Positions 34,532 through 41,978 of a stretch of DNA of 64,000 bases are shown one piece after another. The position numbers and the translations under genes were made by a program. The stretch lies in assembly GCA_965227875.1 (NCBI GenBank), contig OZ245783.1, forward strand, positions 3,224,001 to 3,288,000. The letters are read 5' to 3'. Below the pieces are notes generated by a model that was not told the DNA's origin, did no database searches, and saw only the letters and a list, made by a program, of their open reading frames with translations. Origin of the DNA: G965227875 sp965227875 (GTDB lineage Bacteria > Pseudomonadota > Alphaproteobacteria > Rhizobiales > JAJFHC01). The number at the start of each line of letters is the position of its first letter. Position 1 is the stretch's first letter.

Positions 34532-34833
34532 GGTTTCCGGACCGCCGGCGCCCGTTGGCTTCCCGTCATTCGTCGTTTTCAAATAAACCCGAACAACTTT
34601 CCGGAGGCCGGCGGGATCAACGCAGACATTGTGTTGACCACGTCTGTATGAATCTTGAATTCACGCAAAATTCACGGCAAATGCGCAAAATAATCAATTA
34701 CGATTATTGGAACTGATAAAGGAAAGTGTAAAAAAATTGTAGAATATTGATAATTCTGCGCGACCAGGTTCTGTATCATTAAAATATCTGATTGTGTCCG
34801 GATCTGTCGCGCCAAAAGTCGCAGGGGACAGAT
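34532..34833 (+). other. Non-coding gap, AT-rich in its second half
   Basis: These 302 bases follow ccmH. From ~34640 to ~34790 the sequence is strongly AT-rich, with near-repeats (AATTCACGCAAAATTCACGGCAAA around 34660, given here only in outline) and runs such as GTGTAAAAAAATTGTAG. It is the promoter region of the following unrecognised gene and a plausible MucR-type target. No terminator with a T-run was found after ccmH. Confidence 0.4.
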
Positions 34834-36423
34834 ATGGAACAGTCATTCGACGCCAAACTCGCTCTATGTTGCATAGGGATAGGACTTGCGTGTTTCGCCT
34901 TTCCTTTCGCGCCCCAGCTCTTCGGCCTCGATGGTCTACCGCACGAAGTCATGCTCCTGTCCTATTGCATGGGGTTCGGTCTCTTTCTGACGGCCGTCGG
35001 TGGCTGGGCTTCGGGAAAATGGCAGGGCTGGACACTCGGCGGCGCGGCGGCCACCGTCGTGGTGCTGTTTCTTTTGTTGAAGACGTTCGGTTCAGGGCCA
35101 CCCGACGTGAGGGAACCGAAGATCACACTGAAGATCTCGGGCGGGCAGCTGTTCAAGAACTTCTCTGCCCTTGAAGTGTTCGAGGATAGTGGCGAACGCA
35201 TGTTCGTGGCGCTGAACAGGCGTCTTCACAACGCGAGCGTGCTGATCGAGAAGAAAAACGTCGAAGGCGATTGCATCGCGTTCAGTTTCACGCGGATCGC
35301 CGATCGCGACGATGATCAGGGGCAGACGGAACCCCTCGACGTGAAAATGCACAGTGGCTATTTCCGGGAGAAGTTTCAGGAGGCGGAAACCGAAAAAGTC
35401 CTGAACAGCAGGCTCCACTTCTTTTTGCATGCCGTCACCGGATCGTTTTTTCACGAACGGCCGCCAGTGAGCGATGCAGACAAGCCGATCAGCGGACTGG
35501 GGCGGTGCGCCGACTTTGGCGTGCGGTCCGCGAAGCTCCCCGAACCTCCCTTCGAGTTCGGTCTTGTCTCCACGGCGAATGCGCAAGGCGCGGGCGATCC
35601 GGACCTTGTCGAGGCCCTGATATCGACCGACGCGCAGACGCGTCGCGATGCCCGGGAACAGCTTGCAAAGCGCGAGCCCAATGTGCTGAAAGCCGTGTTC
35701 GACGCCATACCGGACTTGTCCGACAAGAATTTCTATCGGAGGACTCTCGGGGCGGTGGTCGTCCTGACCAAGATGCGGCAGAACGGCGTGCCCGCCGAGA
35801 GAATGCAGCCGTTTCTGGAAGATCGGCATGTCCGGTTGATCGCAAATCTGGCAAACCATCCCGACAAGACCATGCGGCAGTGGGCGACGTCCGCGGTGGT
35901 CTCTCTGAGCGACTCCCGTGCGATCGAACCGCTGGTCGCCAGCCTCGAGGGCGCGGAAAGCCTGATTGCGGGCAAGTTCAATGCGGCGCTCGCGCTTCGC
36001 GAACTCTACCTTCAACTTGACGACGAGGGCCGCAGCCGCGTGGCGGCCGACCTGGAAACCGTTCCGACAACGCTGGGACCGAAGACCAGGGCGCTCGTCG
36101 AGGACATCAGACAGATCCAGCAGGCGGCCAAGGCCGACGGCTGGGTCTATCTCGGCACCCGGTACGGAAAGGGAAATTCCGACTGGTACTTTTCCTGGGC
36201 CGATGACACCGCGGCCCTGCCGTCAACCGGACAGACCATCACCGCGACCGGCAACGTTCATGTGCGCGAAGACCATATCAGGTTCGACCTGACCAGCGGC
36301 TGGCAGAACGCGGACGCCGTGGGGCTGGTGGCGAAGAACGACACGGTGCGCGTCAGGGAAGTGAAGGAAGTTGCGTTCGGCCACTACTGGGCCCGTATCG
36401 AAAAGATGAACCGGCGACAGTGA
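34834..36423 (+). CDS. Membrane-anchored protein with HEAT-like helices and SH3-like end, unrecognised
   Basis: A 529-residue protein. Three hydrophobic segments lie in the first ~85 residues (ALCCIGIGLACFAFPF, VMLLSYCMGFGLFLTAVG, LGGAAATVVVLFLLL). A mixed region at ~90-230 follows, then alpha-helical pairs at ~250-430 reminiscent of HEAT repeats (LVEALISTDAQTRRDAREQL, RLIANLANHPDKTMRQWATS, AIEPLVASLEGAESLIAGKF). The last ~70 residues are beta-rich with VHVREDHIRFD and TVRVREVKEVAFGHYWARIE, like an SH3-type domain. ATG 34834 has AGGGG eight bases upstream. No named family is recognised; a scaffold or regulatory role at the inner membrane is inference. It converges with ectC. Confidence 0.75.
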   Translation: MEQSFDAKLALCCIGIGLACFAFPFAPQLFGLDGLPHEVMLLSYCMGFGLFLTAVGGWASGKWQGWTLGGAAATVVVLFLLLKTFGSGPPDVREPKITLKISGGQLFKNFSALEVFEDSGERMFVALNRRLHNASVLIEKKNVEGDCIAFSFTRIADRDDDQGQTEPLDVKMHSGYFREKFQEAETEKVLNSRLHFFLHAVTGSFFHERPPVSDADKPISGLGRCADFGVRSAKLPEPPFEFGLVSTANAQGAGDPDLVEALISTDAQTRRDAREQLAKREPNVLKAVFDAIPDLSDKNFYRRTLGAVVVLTKMRQNGVPAERMQPFLEDRHVRLIANLANHPDKTMRQWATSAVVSLSDSRAIEPLVASLEGAESLIAGKFNAALALRELYLQLDDEGRSRVAADLETVPTTLGPKTRALVEDIRQIQQAAKADGWVYLGTRYGKGNSDWYFSWADDTAALPSTGQTITATGNVHVREDHIRFDLTSGWQNADAVGLVAKNDTVRVREVKEVAFGHYWARIEKMNRRQ

Positions 36424-36445
36424 CGCGCCCTTTCCCCGGACGGCC

Positions 36446-36832
36446 TCAATCCGACGGCGGTGCGTAGGCGCCGTCGTCGTCGTGGGTCTCGCGGCCCGTG
36501 AGTGCCGGGGTGAAAACGCAGACGAGCCGCATGTCGGTGAAGGAGCGCAGGATGTGCTTCTCGTGGCCGTCGAGCGTGTACATGGTGCCCGGTTTCAGGG
36601 GGAAGCGTTCGCCGGTTTCCACGTTTTCCACTTCGCCTTCGCCCTCGATCACGTAGTTCGCTTCCACGTGATGCTTGTACCACATCTCCTGTTCCGCGCC
36701 GGCGCGGGTCCGCGTCTCGGTCAGCGTGAACCCCGTGCCGTCCTCTGCAAGCAGGAAGCGGCGGCTCATCCAGACCGGGCCGCGCACGTCCCGGTCCGTT
36801 CCGATCAGGTCGTCCAGGTGTCTTACGATCAT
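36446..36832 (-). CDS. ectC: L-ectoine synthase, solitary
   Basis: A 128-residue cupin of the EctC family, which closes N-gamma-acetyl-diaminobutyrate to ectoine, a compatible solute. The iron ligands reported for the characterised Paenibacillus lautus enzyme are all here at the same numbers: E57, Y85 and H93; so are W21, R25, T40, C105, F107, E115 and H117 of the substrate site. The protein should therefore be active. No ectA, ectB, ectD or ask_ect is in the window: neighbours are a HEAT-like gene and, divergently, a hydrolase-OsmC fusion. Solitary ectC genes are known in bacteria that do not make ectoine from scratch. Confidence 0.95.
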   Translation of the reverse strand: MIVRHLDDLIGTDRDVRGPVWMSRRFLLAEDGTGFTLTETRTRAGAEQEMWYKHHVEANYVIEGEGEVENVETGERFPLKPGTMYTLDGHEKHILRSFTDMRLVCVFTPALTGRETHDDDGAYAPPSD

Positions 36833-37000
36833 GGGGGCTCCCGAAGCTGGAAAGATGGAAGACGACCCTCGCCGCTCGCATCCCGATTGTAAAGAGCATG
36901 CATGCCGAACGGTTGAGGCGATCACCGTTCCGTGTTTTGAAACACCGGAGCGAGATGACCAGATACGGTCCAATGCGAAACCCGGGGAGCGAGAACGCCC

Positions 37001-38230
37001 ATGTCCGCAAACAGCCAGAACGTCACCTTTGCCGGCCATTCCGGCGAACAGCTTGCCGCCAGGCTCGACCTGCCCGAGGGGCCGGTGCGCGCCTATGCGG
37101 TGTTCGCCCACTGCTTCACCTGTTCCAAGGACATCTTCGCCGCGTCGCGTATCTCGGCGGCTCTGGCCGACACCGGCATTGCCGTTCTGCGGTTCGACTT
37201 CACCGGGCTGGGCGCCAGTGAAGGCGATTTCGCCAACACCAACTTCTCGTCCAACGTCCAGGATCTCGTCAGTGCGGCGGATTTCCTGCGCGAGCATTTC
37301 GAAGCGCCTGGCCTGCTCGTCGGGCACAGCCTCGGGGGTGCTGCGGTTCTGGCGGCGGCCGGCGAGATCCCCGAGGCCCGCGCGGTCGCCACGATCGGCG
37401 CCCCGGCGGACGCCGCCCATGTGGTGCACAATTTCGCCGCGAGCACCGACGAGATCGAGCGCACCGGCGAGGCGGAGGTCTCGCTGGCCGGCCGCAAGTT
37501 CCGGATACGCAAGCAGTTCCTGGAGGATGTCGAGAAGCACAGCCTCACCGAACGCATCGCCCGACTGCGCAAGGCGCTGATCGTCTTCCATGCCCCCCTC
37601 GACGCCACGGTCGGGATCGACAATGCGTCGCAGATCTTCGCCGCGGCGAAGCACCCCAAGAGCTTCGTCTCGCTCGACCGTGCCGACCATCTGCTCTCGC
37701 GCCGCGAGGACGCCCGCTTTGTTGCCTCCGTGCTCGGCGCCTGGGCATCCCGCTACCTCGATGATGGCGACGTGTCCGAAACTGCGGGCGCGCTGCCTGA
37801 AGACGTGGTGCGTGTCACAGAGACCGGCGCGGGCAAGTTCCAGCAGCAGGTGCGCGTCGGCGGTCATGCCCTGTTTGCCGACGAACCGGTGTCCTACGGC
37901 GGTCTCGACACAGGGCCGACACCCTACGACTACCTGTCGGCCGCATTGGGGGCCTGCACGTCCATGACCATGCGCATGTATGCCGAGCGCAAGGGCATCC
38001 CGGCCGACCGCTTCTCCGTCGACGTCACCCACGCCAAGGTGCATGCCGAGCATTGCGAGGACTGCGGCGAGGGGCGCGAGGGCCGGATCGACCGCTTCGA
38101 ACGCCGAATCACGATCGACGGCGAGGTCGACGAGGCGACCCGGGCGCGCCTGCTCGAGATCGCCGACAAGTGTCCGGTTCACCGCACGCTCGAGAGCAGT
38201 TCGGCCATCGTCACGAAACTTGTGGATTGA
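37001..38230 (+). CDS. Alpha/beta hydrolase fused to OsmC domain
   Basis: A 409-residue fusion. Residues ~1-255 are an alpha/beta hydrolase with nucleophile S110 in VGHSLGG, an early FAHCFTCSKD loop and a late histidine in RADHLLSR. Residues ~270-405 are an OsmC/Ohr-like domain with the two redox cysteines in ALGACTSMTMRMY (~326) and DKCPVHRTLE (~391). OsmC/Ohr proteins reduce organic hydroperoxides, so the fusion may handle lipid hydroperoxides or esters of them; the exact substrate is unknown. The architecture is known in several proteobacteria. Divergent from ectC across 168 bases. Confidence 0.92.
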   Translation: MSANSQNVTFAGHSGEQLAARLDLPEGPVRAYAVFAHCFTCSKDIFAASRISAALADTGIAVLRFDFTGLGASEGDFANTNFSSNVQDLVSAADFLREHFEAPGLLVGHSLGGAAVLAAAGEIPEARAVATIGAPADAAHVVHNFAASTDEIERTGEAEVSLAGRKFRIRKQFLEDVEKHSLTERIARLRKALIVFHAPLDATVGIDNASQIFAAAKHPKSFVSLDRADHLLSRREDARFVASVLGAWASRYLDDGDVSETAGALPEDVVRVTETGAGKFQQQVRVGGHALFADEPVSYGGLDTGPTPYDYLSAALGACTSMTMRMYAERKGIPADRFSVDVTHAKVHAEHCEDCGEGREGRIDRFERRITIDGEVDEATRARLLEIADKCPVHRTLESSSAIVTKLVD

Positions 38231-38379
38231 TTTTCTCCCCGCGTCCGCACGACCCGGTTCCGGACCTTTTGCCTTGATCGCATTGTCATAAGACCGCAAA
38301 GTTTTGCGCCTAGCGGGAAGAAGGGGCCGCGGTCCGGACCGACGCCCTCGAGCGACGCAAACATCTGGGAGAAGAAACC

Positions 38380-39327
38380 ATGAAACGACTGTTCTTGCTT
38401 GCCGCCATGTGCCTGGCCTTTGCGATGCCGGCACAGGCCGAATTCACGCTCGATTCGCGTTACAAAGATGCCGATGGAGACCTGATAGCGGACATTCCGA
38501 CCGACCCCTCCGAGCAGGTCGATCCGTCCACGCTCATCTTCGCCTACACACCCGTCGAGGACCCCGCGGTCTACGCCAAGGTGTGGGACGGCTTCCTCCA
38601 ACACCTCGAATCGAAGACCGGCAAGAAGGTCCAGTTCTTCCCGGTCCAGTCGAACGCCGCGCAGATCGAGGCGATGCGCGCCGGCCGGCTTCACATTGCC
38701 GGCTTCAATACCGGCTCCAACCCGCTCGCGGTTGCCTGCGCCGGATTCCGGCCCTTCACCATCATGGCGTCGGAGGACGACTCCTTCGGCTACGAGATGG
38801 AAATCCTGACCTACCCAGGTTCGGGCATCGAGAAGGTCGAGGACATCAAGGGCAAGAAACTCGCATTCACCTCGGAAACCTCGAACTCGGGTTTCAAGGC
38901 CCCGTCGGCGATTCTCAAGGCTGACTATGGTTTCGAGGCGGGCAAGGACTTCGAACCGGTCTTCTCCGGCAAGCACGACAACTCGATCCTCGGCGTGGCC
39001 AACAAGGACTATCCGGCTGCCGCGATCGCCAACTCGGTCCTCAACCGCATGCTTCAGCGTGACGTTATTAAGGCCGACCAGGTGAAGTCGATCTACAAGT
39101 CCCAGACCTTCCCGACCACGGGCTACGGCGTTGCCTACAACCTGAAGCCGGAACTCCAGAAGCAGATCCAGGACGCGTTCTTCTCCTTCCCCTGGGAAGG
39201 CTCCGCGCTGAAGGAGGAATTCGCCCGGTCCGGCGAGGCCAAGTTCATTCCCATCACCTTCAAGGAGCATTGGGCCGTCATCCGCAAGATCGACGATGCC
39301 AATGGCGTGTCCTACGACTGCAAGTAG
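38380..39327 (+). CDS. phnD: Phosphonate-type ABC transporter substrate-binding protein
   Basis: A 315-residue periplasmic binding protein of the PhnD family, with signal peptide KRLFLLAAMCLAFAMPAQA and the typical PVEDPAVYAKVWDGFLQHL, a ligand loop QSNAAQIEAMRAGRLHIAGF and FTSETSNSGFKAPS. Members bind phosphonates such as 2-aminoethylphosphonate, or phosphite. GGGAGAAG before the start is a good ribosome-binding site. It is the first gene of phnDCEE and is separated from phnC by a strong hairpin, which suggests it is made in excess over the membrane parts. Confidence 0.93.
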   Translation: MKRLFLLAAMCLAFAMPAQAEFTLDSRYKDADGDLIADIPTDPSEQVDPSTLIFAYTPVEDPAVYAKVWDGFLQHLESKTGKKVQFFPVQSNAAQIEAMRAGRLHIAGFNTGSNPLAVACAGFRPFTIMASEDDSFGYEMEILTYPGSGIEKVEDIKGKKLAFTSETSNSGFKAPSAILKADYGFEAGKDFEPVFSGKHDNSILGVANKDYPAAAIANSVLNRMLQRDVIKADQVKSIYKSQTFPTTGYGVAYNLKPELQKQIQDAFFSFPWEGSALKEEFARSGEAKFIPITFKEHWAVIRKIDDANGVSYDCK

Positions 39328-39344
39328 GACAGGGCGACGAACAC

Positions 39345-39382
39345 CCGGCCGGGACGCAGCACAAGGCTTGCGTCCCGGCCGG
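39345..39382 (+). other. Intercistronic stem-loop between phnD and phnC
   Basis: A perfect 14-base stem, CCGGCCGGGACGCA (39345-39358) with TGCGTCCCGGCCGG (39369-39382), loop of ten bases, no T-run. Such hairpins after binding-protein genes usually stabilise the upstream message or cause partial termination, raising binding protein over permease. It also covers the ATG at 39385 region, consistent with the real phnC start being the GTG at 39406. Confidence 0.65.
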
Positions 39383-39405
39383 TCATGCCGGCGAGGGGCG
39401 CTGAA

Positions 39406-40224
39406 GTGTTATCCGTACAGAATCTGACCAAGACCTACCGCACGGGCGACAAGGCGCTCAAAGGCGTTTCGTTCGACGTGGAGGCCGGCCAGCTTGTCGG
39501 TCTGATCGGACCATCCGGGGCGGGCAAGTCCACCCTGATCCGGTGCGTGAACCGTCTAGTGGAGCCAACCGGCGGCAAGGTGATGCTCGGGGATACCGAA
39601 CTCACGGCCCTGTCCGGCGGCAGCCTGCGCGCAGCGCGCCGGCGCATCGGCATGATCTTCCAGGAATATGCCCTGGTGGAACGGCTCTCGGTGATGGAAA
39701 ACGTGCTGTCGGGTCGCCTCGGCTACGTGCCGTTCTGGCGCAGCTTCACCCGAAGGTTTCCGCAGGCGGACATCGACAAGGCATTTTCGCTCCTCGACCG
39801 CGTCGGCCTCTCCGATCACGCGGACAAGCGCGCCGACGCGCTGTCGGGCGGCCAGCGCCAGAGGGTAGGGATCGCCCGAGCGCTCGAACAGGACCCCGAG
39901 CTTCTGCTGATCGACGAGCCCACCGCAAGCCTCGACCCCAAGACCTCCCGCCAGATCATGCGCCTGATCCAGGACATCTGCGAAGAACGCAACCTGCCGG
40001 CGATCATCAACATCCACGACGTCCTGCTTGCCCAGTCTTTCGCCGGTCGCATCATCGGGCTGCAGGCCGGCGAGGTGGTCTTCGACGGCAGTCCGCGCGA
40101 GCTCGACGACGCGGCCCTCACGCGCATCTACGGCGAAGAGGACTGGACGACCATGCGCGCCACCGCTCACGAGGACGGCTCCAGCGAGCGTGACGAAGAG
40201 GAACGCATGGCCGGCCTCGTATGA
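39406..40224 (+). CDS. phnC: Phosphonate ABC transporter ATP-binding protein
   Basis: About 272 residues. Walker A GPSGAGKST, signature LSGGQRQRVGIARAL and Walker B LLLIDEPTASLDP are intact. The PhnC subtype is suggested by NRLVEPTGGKVMLGDTELTA. The GTG at 39406 is preferred: GAGGGG at 39393-39398 stands seven bases upstream, whereas the in-frame ATG at 39385 has no ribosome-binding site and lies at the base of a hairpin. The stop overlaps phnE by four bases. Confidence 0.92.
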   Translation: MLSVQNLTKTYRTGDKALKGVSFDVEAGQLVGLIGPSGAGKSTLIRCVNRLVEPTGGKVMLGDTELTALSGGSLRAARRRIGMIFQEYALVERLSVMENVLSGRLGYVPFWRSFTRRFPQADIDKAFSLLDRVGLSDHADKRADALSGGQRQRVGIARALEQDPELLLIDEPTASLDPKTSRQIMRLIQDICEERNLPAIINIHDVLLAQSFAGRIIGLQAGEVVFDGSPRELDDAALTRIYGEEDWTTMRATAHEDGSSERDEEERMAGLV

Positions 40225-41033
40225 GCACGCAGTCCGCAACCCCGTCCCGGCAATGGAAGCGCCCGCCGGTCCTGATCCGCAGCGACAGGCTCCGCTGGGC
40301 GCTCTATGCCGGCGCGCTGGTCTATCTCGTGCTCGCCATCTCCAGCATCGAGGTGAGCTGGACGCGGGTCTACGAGGGCCTCGACCGTGGCCTGCGGTTT
40401 GCCCAGGGCTTTCTCGTTCCCGATTTCACCAGCCGGTGGGGCGATATCCAGCAGGGTTTCGTCGAAAGTCTCACCATGACCATGACCTCCACTGTGGCCG
40501 GTGTTCTGATCTCCGTTCCCATCGGCATCGGGGCCGCGCGCAATCTTTCCCCGACACCCGTCTATCTCTTCTGCCGCGCGGTCATCGCCGTGTCCCGCAG
40601 CCTGCAGGAGATCATCGTGGCGATCCTGTTCGTCGCTATGTTCGGTTTCGGGCCTTTCGCCGGCTTCCTGACGCTGTCGTTCGCCACCATAGGCTTTCTC
40701 GCCAAGCTGCTCGCCGAAGACATCGAGGATATCGACGAGAGCCAGACCGAGGCCATCAGGGCGACCGGCGCGAGCTGGCTGCAGCTCGTGAACTATGCCG
40801 TCCAGCCCCAGGTCATGCCGCGCCTGATCGGCCTGTCGCTGTACCGGCTCGACATCAATTTCCGGGAGTCCGCGGTGATCGGCATCGTCGGTGCGGGCGG
40901 CATCGGCGCGACTCTGAACACCGCCATGGACCGCTACGAGTATGATTCCGCGGGTGCCATTCTCATCATCATCATCCTGATCGTCATGGCGGCTGAATAT
41001 TCCAGCGGCTATGTGCGCAAGTGGGTGCAGTGA
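40221..41033 (+). CDS. phnE: Phosphonate ABC transporter permease (first PhnE)
   Basis: A 270-residue permease with about six helices. The coupling-helix EAA motif is EAIRATGASWLQLVNYAVQP near residue 177, followed by the conserved NFRESAVIGIVGAGGIG. It would pair with the second PhnE to form the channel. Overlaps phnC by four bases and the next permease by one (TGATG). Confidence 0.92.
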   Translation: MSTQSATPSRQWKRPPVLIRSDRLRWALYAGALVYLVLAISSIEVSWTRVYEGLDRGLRFAQGFLVPDFTSRWGDIQQGFVESLTMTMTSTVAGVLISVPIGIGAARNLSPTPVYLFCRAVIAVSRSLQEIIVAILFVAMFGFGPFAGFLTLSFATIGFLAKLLAEDIEDIDESQTEAIRATGASWLQLVNYAVQPQVMPRLIGLSLYRLDINFRESAVIGIVGAGGIGATLNTAMDRYEYDSAGAILIIIILIVMAAEYSSGYVRKWVQ

Positions 41034-41848
41034 TGCCGATCGGCGTCAGCGGCGACCGCAAGGTCTGGCAGAAGCGCACGACACGGGCGCAGTGGCTGAT
41101 CTGGTTCGGCTGGTTCGTCCTCGTCGCCTTCACGGTCTACTGCTGGAGGGTGATGACGGCGGACACGATCTGGGCCTTCGTCGAGGATGCCCCGCGCCAG
41201 GCGGCCGATCTCTTCAGCCGCATGGTCCCGCCACGCTGGTCCTATATCGAAAAGCTTCTCTGGCCGTTGTGGGACACCATCAACATCGCGACCCTGGGCA
41301 CGTTGCTCGGCATATTCATCGCCGTGCCCGTGGCCTTTCTCGCGGCCCGGAACACGACGCCGAGCCGCACGCTGGTGCGTCCCGTCGCACTCTTCATCAT
41401 CGTGGCCTCCCGGTCGATCAACTCCCTCATCTGGGCTCTGCTGCTGGTCGCCGTCATCGGTCCGGGCGTGCTTGCCGGCATTCTCGCCATCGGCTTCCGG
41501 TCCATCGGTTTCGTCGCGAAGCTTCTCTACGAAGCCATCGAGGAGATCGACGAGACCCAGGTGGAGGCGATCGCGGCCACGGGCGCCACCCGCGCGCAGG
41601 TGGTCGATTACGCCATCGTCCCCCAGGTGCTCCCCGCCTTCTGCGGCATCTCGGTGTTCCGCTGGGACATCAATATCCGCGAGTCGACCATCCTCGGCCT
41701 TGTCGGGGCAGGGGGGATCGGCCTCCAGCTCCAGGCCTCGCTCAACGTGCTCGCCTGGCCGCAGGTTACCCTGATCTTCCTCGTGATCCTGGCCACGGTA
41801 TTCGTGTCCGAATGGGTGTCGGCCAAGGTGCGCAGCGCGATCATCTGA
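41033..41848 (+). CDS. phnE: Phosphonate ABC transporter permease (second PhnE)
   Basis: A 271-residue permease, paralogous to the previous one, with the EAA-type motif VEAIAATGATRAQVVDYAIV and NIRESTILGLVGAGGIGLQL. The ATG at 41033 overlaps the preceding stop. No C-P lyase (phnG-M), phosphonatase or phosphite dehydrogenase gene follows in the window, so the fate of the imported compound cannot be told from here. Confidence 0.92.
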   Translation: MPIGVSGDRKVWQKRTTRAQWLIWFGWFVLVAFTVYCWRVMTADTIWAFVEDAPRQAADLFSRMVPPRWSYIEKLLWPLWDTINIATLGTLLGIFIAVPVAFLAARNTTPSRTLVRPVALFIIVASRSINSLIWALLLVAVIGPGVLAGILAIGFRSIGFVAKLLYEAIEEIDETQVEAIAATGATRAQVVDYAIVPQVLPAFCGISVFRWDINIRESTILGLVGAGGIGLQLQASLNVLAWPQVTLIFLVILATVFVSEWVSAKVRSAII

Positions 41849-41881
41849 CCCCATAGCGCGCGTCCGCCGGCCCTGACGGCA

Positions 41882-41923
41882 ACCTTACAAAAGTTTAATC
41901 CGCCGGACATGTCTGTGTAAGGT
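41882..41923 (+). promoter_or_regulatory. Inverted repeat in the degP promoter region
   Basis: ACCTTACA (41882-41889) and TGTAAGGT (41916-41923) are perfect inverses 26 bases apart, between phnE and degP. The intervening DNA is AT-rich at first (AAAGTTTAATC). The spacing suggests two half-sites for an envelope-stress regulator, perhaps the response regulator encoded downstream. Confidence 0.35.
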
Positions 41924-41978
41924 GGCCGATCCCATATTCCCTCCAGCTTCAGTCCCCAAAGCAATCGAGGAGGAGAAT

